From Streptomyces atroolivaceus (GTDB taxonomy: Bacteria; Actinomycetota; Actinomycetes; Streptomycetales; Streptomycetaceae): 64,000 nt of DNA. The stretch's first letter is position 1; each line of letters starts with the position of its first letter. The position numbers were made by a program, and so were the translations under genes. The DNA lies in contig NZ_JNXG01000002.1 in NCBI RefSeq assembly GCF_000717025.1, forward strand, positions 558,001 through 622,000, read 5' to 3'. Below are positions 27,863 to 36,869 of the stretch, in pieces. The notes under the pieces were generated by a model that was given only the letters and a program-made list of their open reading frames with translations, was not told where the DNA came from and did no database searches.

Positions 27863-28339
27863 CTATCCGGGAGCCTCGTACGCCGGATCCTTCGAGGTCA
27901 TGGCCTCGACGAACTCCGCCCGCAGTGCGTCGGGGGACGGGAGGTCCTTGCCGAGCGTCGTGTTCCACCACGCGGCAGCCTCGTCCGCTCCCGAGCGGAA
28001 GCCCCGTCGGAGAGGGATCCGGAAGAGGAGCTGCTCCACGGAGATCCCGGTGGAGCGGCGCCACTCCCGTATGCGTACGGCCGTCGTCGCCGGCGGGGCG
28101 CCGGGAGCGCTGCGCGGTGCGGCAGGGGAGGGGGCGGAGGTGACCGTGCACCGCGCTCCGGCGCGCAGGTGACGGCCTCTCACCAGCCTCACACCCGGCA
28201 CCTTCTCACCGGCCTCCAGCGGGGCACCCTCCCGGTCCGTCCGGGTGGCCTCGACGACGTCCAGCATGAGCGCGGCGCAGTCGTCGAACGAGGCGCGGTC
28301 CAGGGCCGTGACCACGACGGTGTGGTGGAAGCGGGCCAT
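27863..28339 (-). CDS. Hypothetical protein
   Basis: 158 residues from ATG 28339. Opens MARFHHTVVVTALDRASFDDCAAL and has a mixed alpha/beta look with an Ala/Pro-rich insert (about residues 78-92), then RIREWRRSTGISVEQLLFRIPLR and AAAWWNTTLGKDLPSPDALR. No signal peptide, membrane helix or catalytic motif. It sits 11 bp after the gene at 28351 and 9 bp before the TetR gene, so the three form an operon. I do not recognise the family. Confidence 0.75.
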   Translation of the reverse strand: MARFHHTVVVTALDRASFDDCAALMLDVVEATRTDREGAPLEAGEKVPGVRLVRGRHLRAGARCTVTSAPSPAAPRSAPGAPPATTAVRIREWRRSTGISVEQLLFRIPLRRGFRSGADEAAAWWNTTLGKDLPSPDALRAEFVEAMTSKDPAYEAPG

Positions 28340-28350
28340 TCGGCCCGGTC

Positions 28351-28938
28351 TCAGGCGCTCATCGAACGCGCGGTGTTGACCTGGGACATGACCCACTGGA
28401 AGGTCTCGGGCCCCGTCGCGGGGATCATCGTCTGGTGGTGCCGGCCGCCGCTGGTGACCGTGATCTGCACGAAGCCGGTCGTGCGCTTCTCCTTCATCAG
28501 GAGGAACAGCAGGCCGATGAGGCAGAACAGCGCGAACACGATCGCCAGCACGATGCCCACGGTGGGGATCTTCTCCTCCGTGCGCGACATGTCGGTCGCC
28601 GTCCACACCGCGCCCTTGAGCGGCAGGGTCCCGGACGGGGTCACGATGCCGTCGTTCATCACCGTGATGTCACCCAGCGAGAGCATCGGCACGCCGCCGC
28701 CCTGCTGCACCGGGAGGTTGAAGCCGGGCTCGGTCGGCTGACCGGCGCCCGGATAGCCGTAACCGGGGACGGGCTGCGCCGCGGACTCGGGCAGCGGCTG
28801 CGGGTAGCCGTACGCCGGAGTGCCGCCCGGCGCCGGATAGCCGTATCCCTGGCCGTCCGGCATCGTGGGCGGATTACCCTGCGGCTGGGGCGGGCCCCAC
28901 TTGTATGAGTCGTCCGCGTACGGATTCGGATCGCTCAT
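28351..28938 (-). CDS. Single-pass membrane protein with Gly/Pro/Tyr-rich N-tail
   Basis: 195 residues from ATG 28938. Residues 1-75 are rich in GYGYP, PQP and PAPGG repeats. A small beta-rich part (MLSLGDITVMNDGIVTPSGT, KGAVWTATDMSR) precedes one strong helix near 125-147 (VGIVLAIVFALFCLIGLLFLL), followed by a cytosolic part (FVQITVTSGGRHHQTMIP). The layout resembles the protein encoded at 6394. Likely a conserved actinomycete envelope protein of unknown role; first gene of the short operon with the hypothetical and TetR genes. Confidence 0.8.
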   Translation of the reverse strand: MSDPNPYADDSYKWGPPQPQGNPPTMPDGQGYGYPAPGGTPAYGYPQPLPESAAQPVPGYGYPGAGQPTEPGFNLPVQQGGGVPMLSLGDITVMNDGIVTPSGTLPLKGAVWTATDMSRTEEKIPTVGIVLAIVFALFCLIGLLFLLMKEKRTTGFVQITVTSGGRHHQTMIPATGPETFQWVMSQVNTARSMSA

Positions 28939-29049
28939 GACGTTCCCCGTTCTCCATCAAGCCATGTGCTCCCGTGCCGTGCGCCGGGAGAGGCGAGCCG
29001 GTCAGCGGCTCCGCACGACCGTACCGTTCCTGACCGCCCGACGCACCAA

Positions 29050-29092
29050 GAGGCCCCGTTCCCCGCACGGTCGGTGCGGCGAACGGGGCCTC
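29050..29092 (-). terminator. Terminator of the sdhCDAB operon
   Basis: GAGGCCCCGTTC pairs with GAACGGGGCCTC, and inside it CCGCAC pairs with GTGCGG around a GGTCG-containing loop. It begins 18 nt after the sdhB stop on the minus strand. Confidence 0.88.
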
Positions 29093-29109
29093 CTGAGGCA
29101 ACGCCTGGG

Positions 29110-29877
29110 TCAGAAGCGGCGGGTGATGAGTGCGCGCTTCACTTCCTGGATCGCCTTGGTGACCTCGATGCCACGCGGGCAGGCGTCCGTGCAGTTGAAC
29201 GTCGTGCGGCAACGCCACACACCGTCACGGTCGTTGAGGATCTCCAGCCGCTGCTCGCCGGCCTCGTCACGCGAGTCGAAGATGAAGCGGTGCGCGTTGA
29301 CGATGGCCGCCGGGCCGAAGTACTGGCCGTCGTTCCAGAACACCGGGCACGAGGACGTGCACGCGGCGCACAGGATGCACTTGGTGGTGTCGTCGAAGCG
29401 CTCGCGGTCCTCGGCGGACTGCAGGCGCTCACGCGTCGGCTCGTTGCCCTTGGTGACGAGGAAGGGCATCACGTCGCGGTAGGCCTGGAAGAACGGGTCC
29501 ATGTCGACCACGAGGTCCTTGAGGACCGTGAGGCCCTTGATGGCCTCGACCGTGATCGGCTTGTCCGGGTTGATGTCCTTGATCAGCGTCTTGCAGGCGA
29601 GCCTGTTCTTGCCGTTGATCCGCATCGCGTCGGAACCGCAGATGCCGTGCGCGCAGGAACGCCGGAACGTCAGGGTGCCGTCCTGCTCCCACTTGATCTT
29701 GTGAAGGGCGTCGAGCACACGCTCCTTCGGGTCGATCGAGATCTGGAAGTCCTGCCACTGGACCTCGTCGGAGACCTCGGGGTTGAACCGGCGGATCCGG
29801 AACGTGGCCGTGATGTACGGGGTGTCGGCGAAGCCCGCCTCGGCCTTGTCGGTCTTGTCCAGGGTCGGGGTAGCCAT
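29110..29877 (-). CDS. sdhB: Succinate dehydrogenase iron-sulfur subunit
   Basis: 255 residues. [2Fe-2S] ligands in CAHGICGSDAM plus the downstream Cys of RLACKT; [4Fe-4S] and [3Fe-4S] ligands in CILCAACTSSCPV and CRTTFNCTDACPRGI. Passes electrons from SdhA to the membrane subunits and menaquinone. The start overlaps the sdhA stop by one base (TGATG), giving translational coupling. Last gene of the operon. Confidence 0.98.
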   Translation of the reverse strand: MATPTLDKTDKAEAGFADTPYITATFRIRRFNPEVSDEVQWQDFQISIDPKERVLDALHKIKWEQDGTLTFRRSCAHGICGSDAMRINGKNRLACKTLIKDINPDKPITVEAIKGLTVLKDLVVDMDPFFQAYRDVMPFLVTKGNEPTRERLQSAEDRERFDDTTKCILCAACTSSCPVFWNDGQYFGPAAIVNAHRFIFDSRDEAGEQRLEILNDRDGVWRCRTTFNCTDACPRGIEVTKAIQEVKRALITRRF

Positions 29878-31631
29878 CAGTACTTACGCTCCATCGGCTG
29901 GTAGCGGGTCGTGACGACCGGCTTGTAGTCGAGCCTGATCGACTCGGTGCCGTCGTCCGCGACCTCGCGGTACGCCATGGTGTGGCGCATGAAGTTGACG
30001 TCGTCGCGGTTCGGGAAGTCCTCGCGGTAGTGACCGCCGCGGGACTCCTTGCGGGCCAGCGCGGAGGTCGCCATGACCTCGGCCAGGTCGAGCAGGTTGC
30101 CCAGCTCGATGGCCTCCAGCAGGTCGGTGTTGAACCGCTTGCCCTTGTCCTGGATGGACACGTTGAGGTAGCGCGCCCGCAGTTCGGCGATCTTTTCGAC
30201 CGCCGTCTTGATGGTCTGCTCGGTGCGGAACACCATCACGTTGGCGTCCATGCACTCCTGCAGCTCCGTGCGGAGCGCGTGCACACGCTCGGTGCCCGTC
30301 GAGTTGCGCAGCCGCTCGACCTGGTCCTGGACCAGCTGTGCCGGGTTCTCGGGAAGCTCGACGAAGTCGTTCTTCGCGGAGTACTCGGCGGCGGCGATGC
30401 CCGAGCGGCGCCCGAAGACGTTGATGTCGAGCAGTGAGTTGGTACCCAGGCGGTTGGCGCCGTGCACGGAGACACAGGCGACCTCGCCGGCGGCGTACAG
30501 GCCCGGCACGACGGTGGTGTTGTCGGCCAGCACCTCGCCCTCGACGTTGGTCGGGATGCCGCCCATGGCGTAGTGCGCGGTCGGCTGGATCGGGATCGGG
30601 TCCGTGTAGGGCTCGATGCCGAGGTACGTGCGCGCGAACTCGGTGATGTCCGGAAGCTTCGCGTCCAGCTGCTCCGGCGGGAGGTGCGTGAGGTCGAGGT
30701 AGACGTGGTCGCCCTCGGGACCGCAGCCGCGGCCCTCACGGATCTCCGTGTAGATGGAGCGGGACACGACGTCACGGGACGCGAGGTCCTTCATGACCGG
30801 CGCGTACTTCTCCATGAAGCGCTCGCCGTCCTTGTTGCGGAGGATGCCGCCCTCACCACGGGCGCCCTCCGTCAGCAGGATGCCCATGCGCCAGATGCCC
30901 GTCGGGTGGAACTGGAAGAACTCCATGTCCTCCAGCGGCAGACCGCGGCGGTACGCGGCGGCCTGGCCGTCACCGGTCAGGGTGTGGGCGTTGGACGTCA
31001 CCTTGAAGAACTTGCCGGTGCCGCCGGAGGCGAAGATGATCGACTTCGCCTGGAAGACGTGGATCTCGCCGGTCGCCAGCTCGTAGGCGACGACGCCCGC
31101 GGACTTCTTGACGCCGTCGACCTCCTGGAGCAGGAGGTCCAGGACGTAGAACTCGTTGAAGAACTCCACGCCCTCCTTGACGCAGTTCTGGTACAGCGTC
31201 TGGAGGATCATGTGGCCGGTGCGGTCCGAGGCGTAGCAGGAGCGGCGGACCGGGGCCTCGCCGTGGCTACGGGTGTGACCACCGAAGCGGCGCTGGTCGA
31301 TGCGGCCCTCGGGCGTGCGGTTGAACGGCAGGCCCATCTTCTCGAGGTCGAGGACGGCGTCGATGGCCTCCTTCGCGAGGATCTCGGCGGCGTCCTGGTC
31401 GACCAGGTAGTCGCCGCCCTTGATCGTGTCGAAGGTGTGCCACTCCCAGTTGTCCTCCTCCACGTTGGCCAGCGCGGCGGCCATGCCGCCCTGCGCGGCG
31501 CCCGTGTGGGAGCGGGTGGGGTAGAGCTTCGTCAGCACGGCGGTGCGGCTGCGCTTGGTCGACTCGATGGCCGCGCGCATGCCGGCGCCGCCGGCGCCGA
31601 CGATGACGGTGTCGTACTTGTGGATCTGCAT
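29877..31631 (-). CDS. sdhA: Succinate dehydrogenase flavoprotein subunit
   Basis: 584 residues. Oxidises succinate to fumarate with covalent [18 protein letters not shown] is the dinucleotide fold; [12 protein letters not shown] carries the His that binds [17 protein letters not shown] and the substrate-site Arg of [13 protein letters not shown] are present, as is [10 protein letters not shown]. Ends YQPMERKY. Starts 30 bp after sdhD. Product length and motifs are normal; all catalytic residues are kept. Confidence 0.98.
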   Translation of the reverse strand: MQIHKYDTVIVGAGGAGMRAAIESTKRSRTAVLTKLYPTRSHTGAAQGGMAAALANVEEDNWEWHTFDTIKGGDYLVDQDAAEILAKEAIDAVLDLEKMGLPFNRTPEGRIDQRRFGGHTRSHGEAPVRRSCYASDRTGHMILQTLYQNCVKEGVEFFNEFYVLDLLLQEVDGVKKSAGVVAYELATGEIHVFQAKSIIFASGGTGKFFKVTSNAHTLTGDGQAAAYRRGLPLEDMEFFQFHPTGIWRMGILLTEGARGEGGILRNKDGERFMEKYAPVMKDLASRDVVSRSIYTEIREGRGCGPEGDHVYLDLTHLPPEQLDAKLPDITEFARTYLGIEPYTDPIPIQPTAHYAMGGIPTNVEGEVLADNTTVVPGLYAAGEVACVSVHGANRLGTNSLLDINVFGRRSGIAAAEYSAKNDFVELPENPAQLVQDQVERLRNSTGTERVHALRTELQECMDANVMVFRTEQTIKTAVEKIAELRARYLNVSIQDKGKRFNTDLLEAIELGNLLDLAEVMATSALARKESRGGHYREDFPNRDDVNFMRHTMAYREVADDGTESIRLDYKPVVTTRYQPMERKY

Positions 31632-31661
31632 GGTTTTCCTCTGGTCCCTCTGTCCCGGCGC

Positions 31662-32141
31662 CTAGCGGATGTTCGGGTCGAAGGTGAAGATCACCAGCGT
31701 GCCCAGCAGGACGGTGAACACCGTGGCGGTGTACAGGAGCATCTTCAGCCAGAAGCGGGTGTTGTCCCGTTCGGCGTAGTCGTTGATGACCGTACGGAGG
31801 CCGTTGGCGCCGTGCAGCATGGCGAGCCACAGCATCGCCAGGTCCCAGATCTGCCAGAACGGCGAGGCCCAGCGGCCTGCGACGAAGGCGAAGCCGATCT
31901 TGGACACGCCGCCGTCGAGCACCAGCTGGATCAGCAGGTGGCCGATGACGAGGACGACCAGCACGATGCCCGACAGGCGCATGAAGAGCCAGGCGTACAT
32001 CTCGAAGTTGGTGCGCGAACCCTTGGGGGTCTTGCCCGTGCGCTTGCGCGGGGGCTCGATGACCGGCGCCGGGTTGTCGACGTCGTAGAGGCTTACGCCC
32101 TCGACGTCGCCGATCGCGGAAGAAGGTGTCTCGGTGGACAT
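31662..32141 (-). CDS. sdhD: Succinate dehydrogenase membrane anchor, SdhD
   Basis: 159 residues from ATG 32141. A hydrophilic N-terminus (about 50 residues with PPRKRTGKTPKGSRTNFE) precedes three hydrophobic helices (about 50-72, 92-112, 132-155). His in VIGHLLIQLVLDG and the segment LHGANGLRTVINDYAERD match anchor subunits that bind haem b and quinone. Five bp after sdhC, 30 bp before sdhA. Confidence 0.93.
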   Translation of the reverse strand: MSTETPSSAIGDVEGVSLYDVDNPAPVIEPPRKRTGKTPKGSRTNFEMYAWLFMRLSGIVLVVLVIGHLLIQLVLDGGVSKIGFAFVAGRWASPFWQIWDLAMLWLAMLHGANGLRTVINDYAERDNTRFWLKMLLYTATVFTVLLGTLVIFTFDPNIR

Positions 32142-32146
32142 CGGCG

Positions 32147-32527
32147 TCAGCTCCCGAAGACTTCGCGTACGGCGTGACCGAGGACGGGGTACAGGGCCCC
32201 GACCATCAGCACGATCCAGATACCCAGGACGGTCCAGAGCATCTGCTTCTGGTAGCGCGGGCCCTTGGCCCAGAAGTCCACGGCGACGATGCGGAGACCG
32301 TTCAGCGCGTGGAAGAGGATTGCGGCCACCAGGCCGTACTCGAGCAGCGCGACGAGCGGGGTCTTGTAGGTGGCCACGACGTCGTCGTACGCCTCGGGGG
32401 AGACACGCACGAGGGCGGTGTCCAGGACGTGCACGAACAGGAAGAAGAAAATGAGGACACCGGTGACTCGATGAGCCACCCAGGACCACATGCCTTCCCG
32501 GCCGCGGTACAGCGTTCCAGCCGGCAC
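32147..32527 (-). CDS. sdhC: Succinate dehydrogenase cytochrome b556 subunit, SdhC
   Basis: 126 residues from GTG 32527, chosen because GGAGGG lies 7 nt upstream and the family begins PAGTLYRGREGMWSW. Three hydrophobic helices with the haem-ligand-like His in WVAHRVTGVLIFFFLFVHVLD and ILFHALNGLRI. First gene of sdhCDAB. A possible -10 (TACGAT, minus strand, complement of 32615-32620) lies about 90 nt upstream; no clear -35 is seen. Confidence 0.94.
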   Translation of the reverse strand: MPAGTLYRGREGMWSWVAHRVTGVLIFFFLFVHVLDTALVRVSPEAYDDVVATYKTPLVALLEYGLVAAILFHALNGLRIVAVDFWAKGPRYQKQMLWTVLGIWIVLMVGALYPVLGHAVREVFGS

Positions 32528-32693
32528 GGAAGAACCCTCCGGGAGCGGGGATTGGGGTCGGCCGGCTTGACTGTCGGTCTGACCCGGCCGGGTACGGTCC
32601 ACCGGCCCTGGCCATCGTAGCGACGCTTTGTCGGTTCCACGGAGGCGGGGCCTCCGGTGTGATCAAAGCGGCAGTCAAACAGGCACGGACGGG

Positions 32694-33392
32694 CTATCGG
32701 GGGGCATATGCCGCCTGGGGGAACGGGCCGGGCGCACGGCCCGCCTCCGTCATCAGCTCGATGATGCGTCCCCGGGCGAGTCGCCGCATCTCCTCGGCGG
32801 TCAGCGCGCGCTCCTCGTCCGGATCGTGCGCCAGGCGGGTGCGGATGGCGGCCAGCACCTGGTCGACGTGCTGGGAGGGGCGCAGGCCGTCGAGACAGAT
32901 CACGAAGACATGGCCGAACCGGCTCTCGTACGCGGCGTGCGCGGCGCGCAGGGCCAGGTGGGCCGCGCGGGGTGCGTCATGGTGCAGGCACGGGGCGCTC
33001 TCCGTGGTGAGCGCCTCGGAGATGTCGGCCGGCGCGAGGTCGTACCCCGCCTCGTCGGACGCGGCGATCAGTGTGTCCACGTCCGGGTAGGGGCGGTGGG
33101 CGGCCAGCCGTTGGGCCCAGCGGGTGCTGCCGCAGCACTCCAGCAGGGCGGCCTCGGCCTGGTCGCGCGACCAGGCGTTGAAGCGGCCGAGCCCACTCGA
33201 GTGGGCACTCGGGCGGGTACTCACCGACACTGGTTGCGGAACGGGGGCCTCCGCCGGAGCCTCCCGCAGGGCCGGGGCCGGACCCCGGTGCTGGACGGGA
33301 ACGGCCGTCCGCCCGGCCTGCTGCGGTGGGTTCGGCAGGTCGGCGTGGGACTCGCTGGACCTGGACAGCGGAACTCCTCGAATGAATGACAT
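32694..33392 (-). CDS. OHCU decarboxylase-like (UraD-fold) protein, probably inactive
   Basis: 232 residues from ATG 33392. After a Pro/Ser-rich leader (about 1-68) the protein follows the 2-oxo-4-hydroxy-4-carboxy-5-ureidoimidazoline decarboxylase pattern: FNAWSRDQAEAALLECCGSTRWAQRL, AHRPYPDVDTLIAASDEA, AYESRFGHVFVICLDG and a helical end (TRLAHDPDEERALTAEEMRRLAR in parts). The catalytic HPxxG-type motif of true UraD is replaced by Glu131-Ser132 (EALTTESAPC). So the fold is kept but the enzyme step of urate breakdown is doubtful. No urate genes lie nearby. A short 6-bp hairpin (32641-32655) follows. Confidence 0.75.
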   Translation of the reverse strand: MSFIRGVPLSRSSESHADLPNPPQQAGRTAVPVQHRGPAPALREAPAEAPVPQPVSVSTRPSAHSSGLGRFNAWSRDQAEAALLECCGSTRWAQRLAAHRPYPDVDTLIAASDEAGYDLAPADISEALTTESAPCLHHDAPRAAHLALRAAHAAYESRFGHVFVICLDGLRPSQHVDQVLAAIRTRLAHDPDEERALTAEEMRRLARGRIIELMTEAGRAPGPFPQAAYAPR

Positions 33393-33627
33393 CTGTGACC
33401 CGGGAGAGGGGCCGGAGAGCGACGAGGTTGCGCGGGGGTGGGAGTGAGGACTGATTCCTGTGTGCTGTCACGCTAACGAGACCGGGCGACGTGTGACCGG
33501 ATGATGCGAGAAGTTCACCCGGACGGGAGAGTTCCGCAACACTGGATGGACGAATCAGTGGGGGAAATGCCCGGCTTTCTCATTCTTCTTCGACCTGTTT
33601 CTCCCCCAATCCGGAGGTTTCTGACCG

Positions 33628-35223
33628 ATGTCGCCCTCACGTGCACCCCTGGTGGCCGGCGCCGCCGTCGCGGTGGCAGCAGCCGTCACCCTCACCGTCG
33701 TCGTCTGGCCCGAGGACTCGGGTCCCGGCACCCGGAGCGGAGCGTCGGCCTCGTCCCGCACGTCCGCCTCACCGTCGCCCACCCGGAGCTACCCGCTCTC
33801 CACGACGCCGCGGACGGTACCCGCGGTCCGGGAGCACACGGCCGCCCGCGGGCCCGGCTGGAAACCCGCCGGGGGCAGCACGGTCGTCGCGGCCGACCCG
33901 CAGCTCACCGACGAGGCGAAGCTGCTCGCCGGGGAGCTGGGGATCGGCTACCGGGGGGAGAAGCCGGCCCGGCCCGGTGACGTCGAGCTGGCGCTCGCGT
34001 CCTCGGGCAAGGGCGACCCGGAGTCGTACACCCTGAAGACCTCGGACGACCGGGTCGTCATCAGCGGTCCGGGTGAGGCGGGCGTCTTCTACGGGACCCG
34101 CACCCTCAAGCAGTCCCTGGCCGCCGACAGCACCGTGCCCGAGGGCGTGGTCAGCGACACTCCCGACAGGCCGCAGCGCGGGCTCAACCTCGACATAGCC
34201 CGCAAGCACTACTCGGCGGACTGGATCGAGGACAGGCTGCGCGAGATGGCCGACCTCAAGCTCAACCAGCTCGGCCTCCACTTCTCCGACGACCAGGCCT
34301 TCCGGATCGAATCCGACACACACCCCGAGGTGGTCTCCGAGGACCACCTCACCAAGGCCGAGGTGCGCCGGATCGTGAAGCTCGCCCGGAGCCTCCACAT
34401 CACCGTCGTCGGCGAGATCGACTCCCCGGGACACCTGGGTGCCGTCATGCGCGCCCACCCCGATCTCCAGCTGCGCAACACGCAGGGCGTCGCGCGGCAG
34501 GGTGCCATCGACATCTCGAAGGCCGGCTCGGCGCGGATCGTGGACGACCTGCTCAACGAGTACGCGGAGCTCTTCCCCGGCGACTGGTTCCACGTCGGCG
34601 CGGACGAGTACCAGGCGCTCACGGTGAGCGATCCGGCGGCCTCCTACCCGCAGCTGGCCGCCGCCGCGCGGGAGAAGTACGGCGACGACGCCACCGTCCA
34701 GGACCTGACGGAGGGCTGGCTGAACGACCGTGCCGCCGTCATCCGCAAGGCGGAGAAGATCCCCAAGGCGTGGAACGACGGCTTCTTCAGCGGCGGGAAG
34801 GTCACCGCCGACAAGGGCATCGAGGTCGAGTACTGGACCGGCAAGGAGATCGGTGCCCGGCCGCCCCAGGACTACCTGGCCGAGGGCCGCAAGGTGATCA
34901 ACCTCAACGACGAGTACCTCTACTACGTGCTCGGCCAGCCCAACGACTTCACGTACCCGACCGGCGAGCGGATCTACGAGCAGTGGACCCCCTTCGTCCT
35001 GCGCGGTACCGAGCCGGTGGCCGAGCGCTACTCGAAGCAGATCCTGGGCGGCCGGTTCGCGGTCTGGGGCGACCTCCCGGACGCGCAGACGCAGGCGCAG
35101 GTGGCGGAGGGCATCCGGATGCCGCTCAACGCGGTCTCCCAGAAGCTGTGGGACCCGCGGGAGCCGAAGCTGACCTGGGCGCAGTTCACCGCGCTGGCGG
35201 ACGAGGTCGACTCGTCGGACTGA
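33628..35223 (+). CDS. Secreted beta-N-acetylhexosaminidase, GH20
   Basis: 531 residues; ATG 33628 with CCGGAGG upstream. N-terminal hydrophobic helix (about 7-27) without a clear cleavage site, so either an anchored or secreted form, followed by a Ser/Thr/Pro linker. GH20b-like domain about 80-175, then the TIM barrel: DRPQRGLNLDIARKHYS, FSDDQAFRIES, GEIDSPGHLGA, and the catalytic Asp326-Glu327 in HVGADEYQ. Cleaves terminal GlcNAc from chitin or wall oligosaccharides. A GTTCACCCGGA element lies 115 nt upstream. Confidence 0.95.
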   Translation: MSPSRAPLVAGAAVAVAAAVTLTVVVWPEDSGPGTRSGASASSRTSASPSPTRSYPLSTTPRTVPAVREHTAARGPGWKPAGGSTVVAADPQLTDEAKLLAGELGIGYRGEKPARPGDVELALASSGKGDPESYTLKTSDDRVVISGPGEAGVFYGTRTLKQSLAADSTVPEGVVSDTPDRPQRGLNLDIARKHYSADWIEDRLREMADLKLNQLGLHFSDDQAFRIESDTHPEVVSEDHLTKAEVRRIVKLARSLHITVVGEIDSPGHLGAVMRAHPDLQLRNTQGVARQGAIDISKAGSARIVDDLLNEYAELFPGDWFHVGADEYQALTVSDPAASYPQLAAAAREKYGDDATVQDLTEGWLNDRAAVIRKAEKIPKAWNDGFFSGGKVTADKGIEVEYWTGKEIGARPPQDYLAEGRKVINLNDEYLYYVLGQPNDFTYPTGERIYEQWTPFVLRGTEPVAERYSKQILGGRFAVWGDLPDAQTQAQVAEGIRMPLNAVSQKLWDPREPKLTWAQFTALADEVDSSD

Positions 35224-35395
35224 TCCTCGTGCGCAGGCTGACCCGGGTGCAGGGCGAGCGCGCGGCCCTCGGCCCGGCCCCGCTCTCCACCCCGTCGCCG
35301 ACCGGTCCGGCGGCCGTCTGAGTTGACCCGTTTTCGCGCTTCCCCGTGGCGCCGGGTGGGAAGAATGGCAGCCCGGACCGCGGGGGGAGCGCGAC

Positions 35396-35902
35396 GTGGG
35401 TTTCTGGGGCTGCTATCTGGTGGGCCGCAGCGGTGAGCCGCTCATCGGCCACCCCGCGCTGCGGGACGCGCGTGAGCGTCTGACGCTGCGGGAGTACCGG
35501 GCTGACGGCTGGCAGGTCTGGTCCCACCCCACGGAGCCCCCGCTCGGCAGCATGACCGCCCTCGCCGACGCGGCGCGGGCACCGGTCCTCCTCGGGTCCC
35601 TCATGGACGGTGTCTGCGTCGCCGTCGAGGCGGCCGCGCCGTACAGCGGGTCCTGGTACGCCTGCCTCGGCAGGGAGCCGATGGCCGAGCACCTCGGCCC
35701 GGACGGCATGACGCTGGAGGACCTTTTCCTGCCACCCGAGGACGCGGCGGCCCGGGCCGTGCTGTGGGCGGCCGAAACCGGCCGGGCCGTCCTCGAAGGC
35801 CCTCTGCTCGAACTGTTGCGTATCGGACAGCCCGAGTGGTCCGCAGACCAGCTTTTCTTCGCTTTCCTGGACTGTCTGGGCATCGAAAGTCAGTCCGACT
35901 GA
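35396..35902 (+). CDS. Hypothetical cytosolic protein
   Basis: 168 residues; GTG 35396 with GGGGGGAG 7 nt upstream. Begins MGFWGCYLVGRSGEPLIGHPAL, then DGWQVWSHPTEPP and LGSLMDGVCVAVEAAAP; ends with LEDLFLPPEDAAARAVLWAAETGRAV and LFFAFLDCLGIES. No signal peptide, membrane helix or enzyme motif. It looks like a conserved Streptomyces family of unknown function, possibly with an immunity-protein-like small alpha/beta fold, but that is a guess. Confidence 0.75.
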   Translation: MGFWGCYLVGRSGEPLIGHPALRDARERLTLREYRADGWQVWSHPTEPPLGSMTALADAARAPVLLGSLMDGVCVAVEAAAPYSGSWYACLGREPMAEHLGPDGMTLEDLFLPPEDAAARAVLWAAETGRAVLEGPLLELLRIGQPEWSADQLFFAFLDCLGIESQSD

Positions 35903-36018
35903 GCTCTGCTGTGATCTCTCGTGTCGGGAGAGTGACGCTTTTCAGCCATCTGGCGCTGTATGCGGTAACGGGAAGCGGTGAGCTCCCCGGGACCGATGGA
36001 CCGATGGGGGAGGCGCCG

Positions 36019-36597
36019 ATGAGTCTGCTCGAACTGCTCGCTCGTGCCGACGAGCGAGGCCTGGCGGCGAGCGGGGTCGCCTGTCTGGACCGCTGTCTTC
36101 CGCCGCCGGAGGACGGCGGCGATCCGGAGCCGCTGCGCCCGCTCTGGGCGGCCTGCGAGAGCGGGGCGGAATGGGCCACCCGGCTCGACGCCGCGCACGC
36201 GGCGCTGGAGAGCGCGGCGGGGAGCGACGACACGGCGGCCCGCGTCCGGACGCTGCTCGGTGGAGCGCCCCGGGACTTCGACGCGGGAGCGCTGCGCGCG
36301 TGGGCGGACGCCTGCTCGCTCCTCGCGCTGGACGTCCACCGGGAGTTCGACGTCCCGGCCGGCGCCGGCCCGGGGACGTCCGGGCACGGCCGGGCCGGGG
36401 CGGCCGCGGACAGCGGTCCGCTCGCCGCGGGAGAACTCCGCCGCCAGACCCAGATCCTGGAGGGTCTCGCGGAGACGGCCGGGACGGCCGGCGCCGGCAC
36501 GGGCCTGCGCCGGGTCCTGGATCTGTCGACCGAGGGCCGGAGAGTACTGCGCGCGGTGGTCTCCCGCCGGGCCCGCGGGCGGGCGGCGCGACCCTGA
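36019..36597 (+). CDS. Hypothetical alpha-helical protein
   Basis: 192 residues from ATG 36019, with GGGGGAGG 6 nt upstream (an in-frame ATG at 36004 is less well placed). Ala/Leu/Asp-rich helices: MSLLELLARADERGLAAS, VACLDRCLPPPEDGGD, ATRLDAAHAALESAAG, and a loop rich in Gly/Ala (about 117-137). No recognisable domain. Lies between the hypothetical at 35396 and the sigma factor at 36870, probably its own transcript. Confidence 0.72.
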   Translation: MSLLELLARADERGLAASGVACLDRCLPPPEDGGDPEPLRPLWAACESGAEWATRLDAAHAALESAAGSDDTAARVRTLLGGAPRDFDAGALRAWADACSLLALDVHREFDVPAGAGPGTSGHGRAGAAADSGPLAAGELRRQTQILEGLAETAGTAGAGTGLRRVLDLSTEGRRVLRAVVSRRARGRAARP

Positions 36598-36869
36598 AGT
36601 GACGCCACGAGGGGGAGAGGACGACGACCGGGGCCGCCACCCCCCACAGGAGAGGCCCCGGCCGTCTTCCACAGGGCCGCAGGGCGACCCCGTACTCATC
36701 TCAGCGCCACGGGTGCGTTTTCTGTCACACCGCACCGGGTCAGGAGACGGTTGCAGGTTGTACAAGTCATGGACGGGGCACCGTCCGACCACGTAGCGTG
36801 CTGAGTCACGCAGGGTGGCGCAGTAGTGGTGACCAGCTACGATTCGAATCAGCAGGGCGGGTTGAGGGA
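36598..36869 (+). other. 272-bp leader of the ECF sigma operon
   Basis: No gene is seen. Candidate elements are TAGCGT (36794) and TACGAT (36838-36843, about 30 nt before the start); neither has a convincing -35. A GGGGGAGAGG run near 36611 is not followed by an open frame worth calling. Confidence 0.45.
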
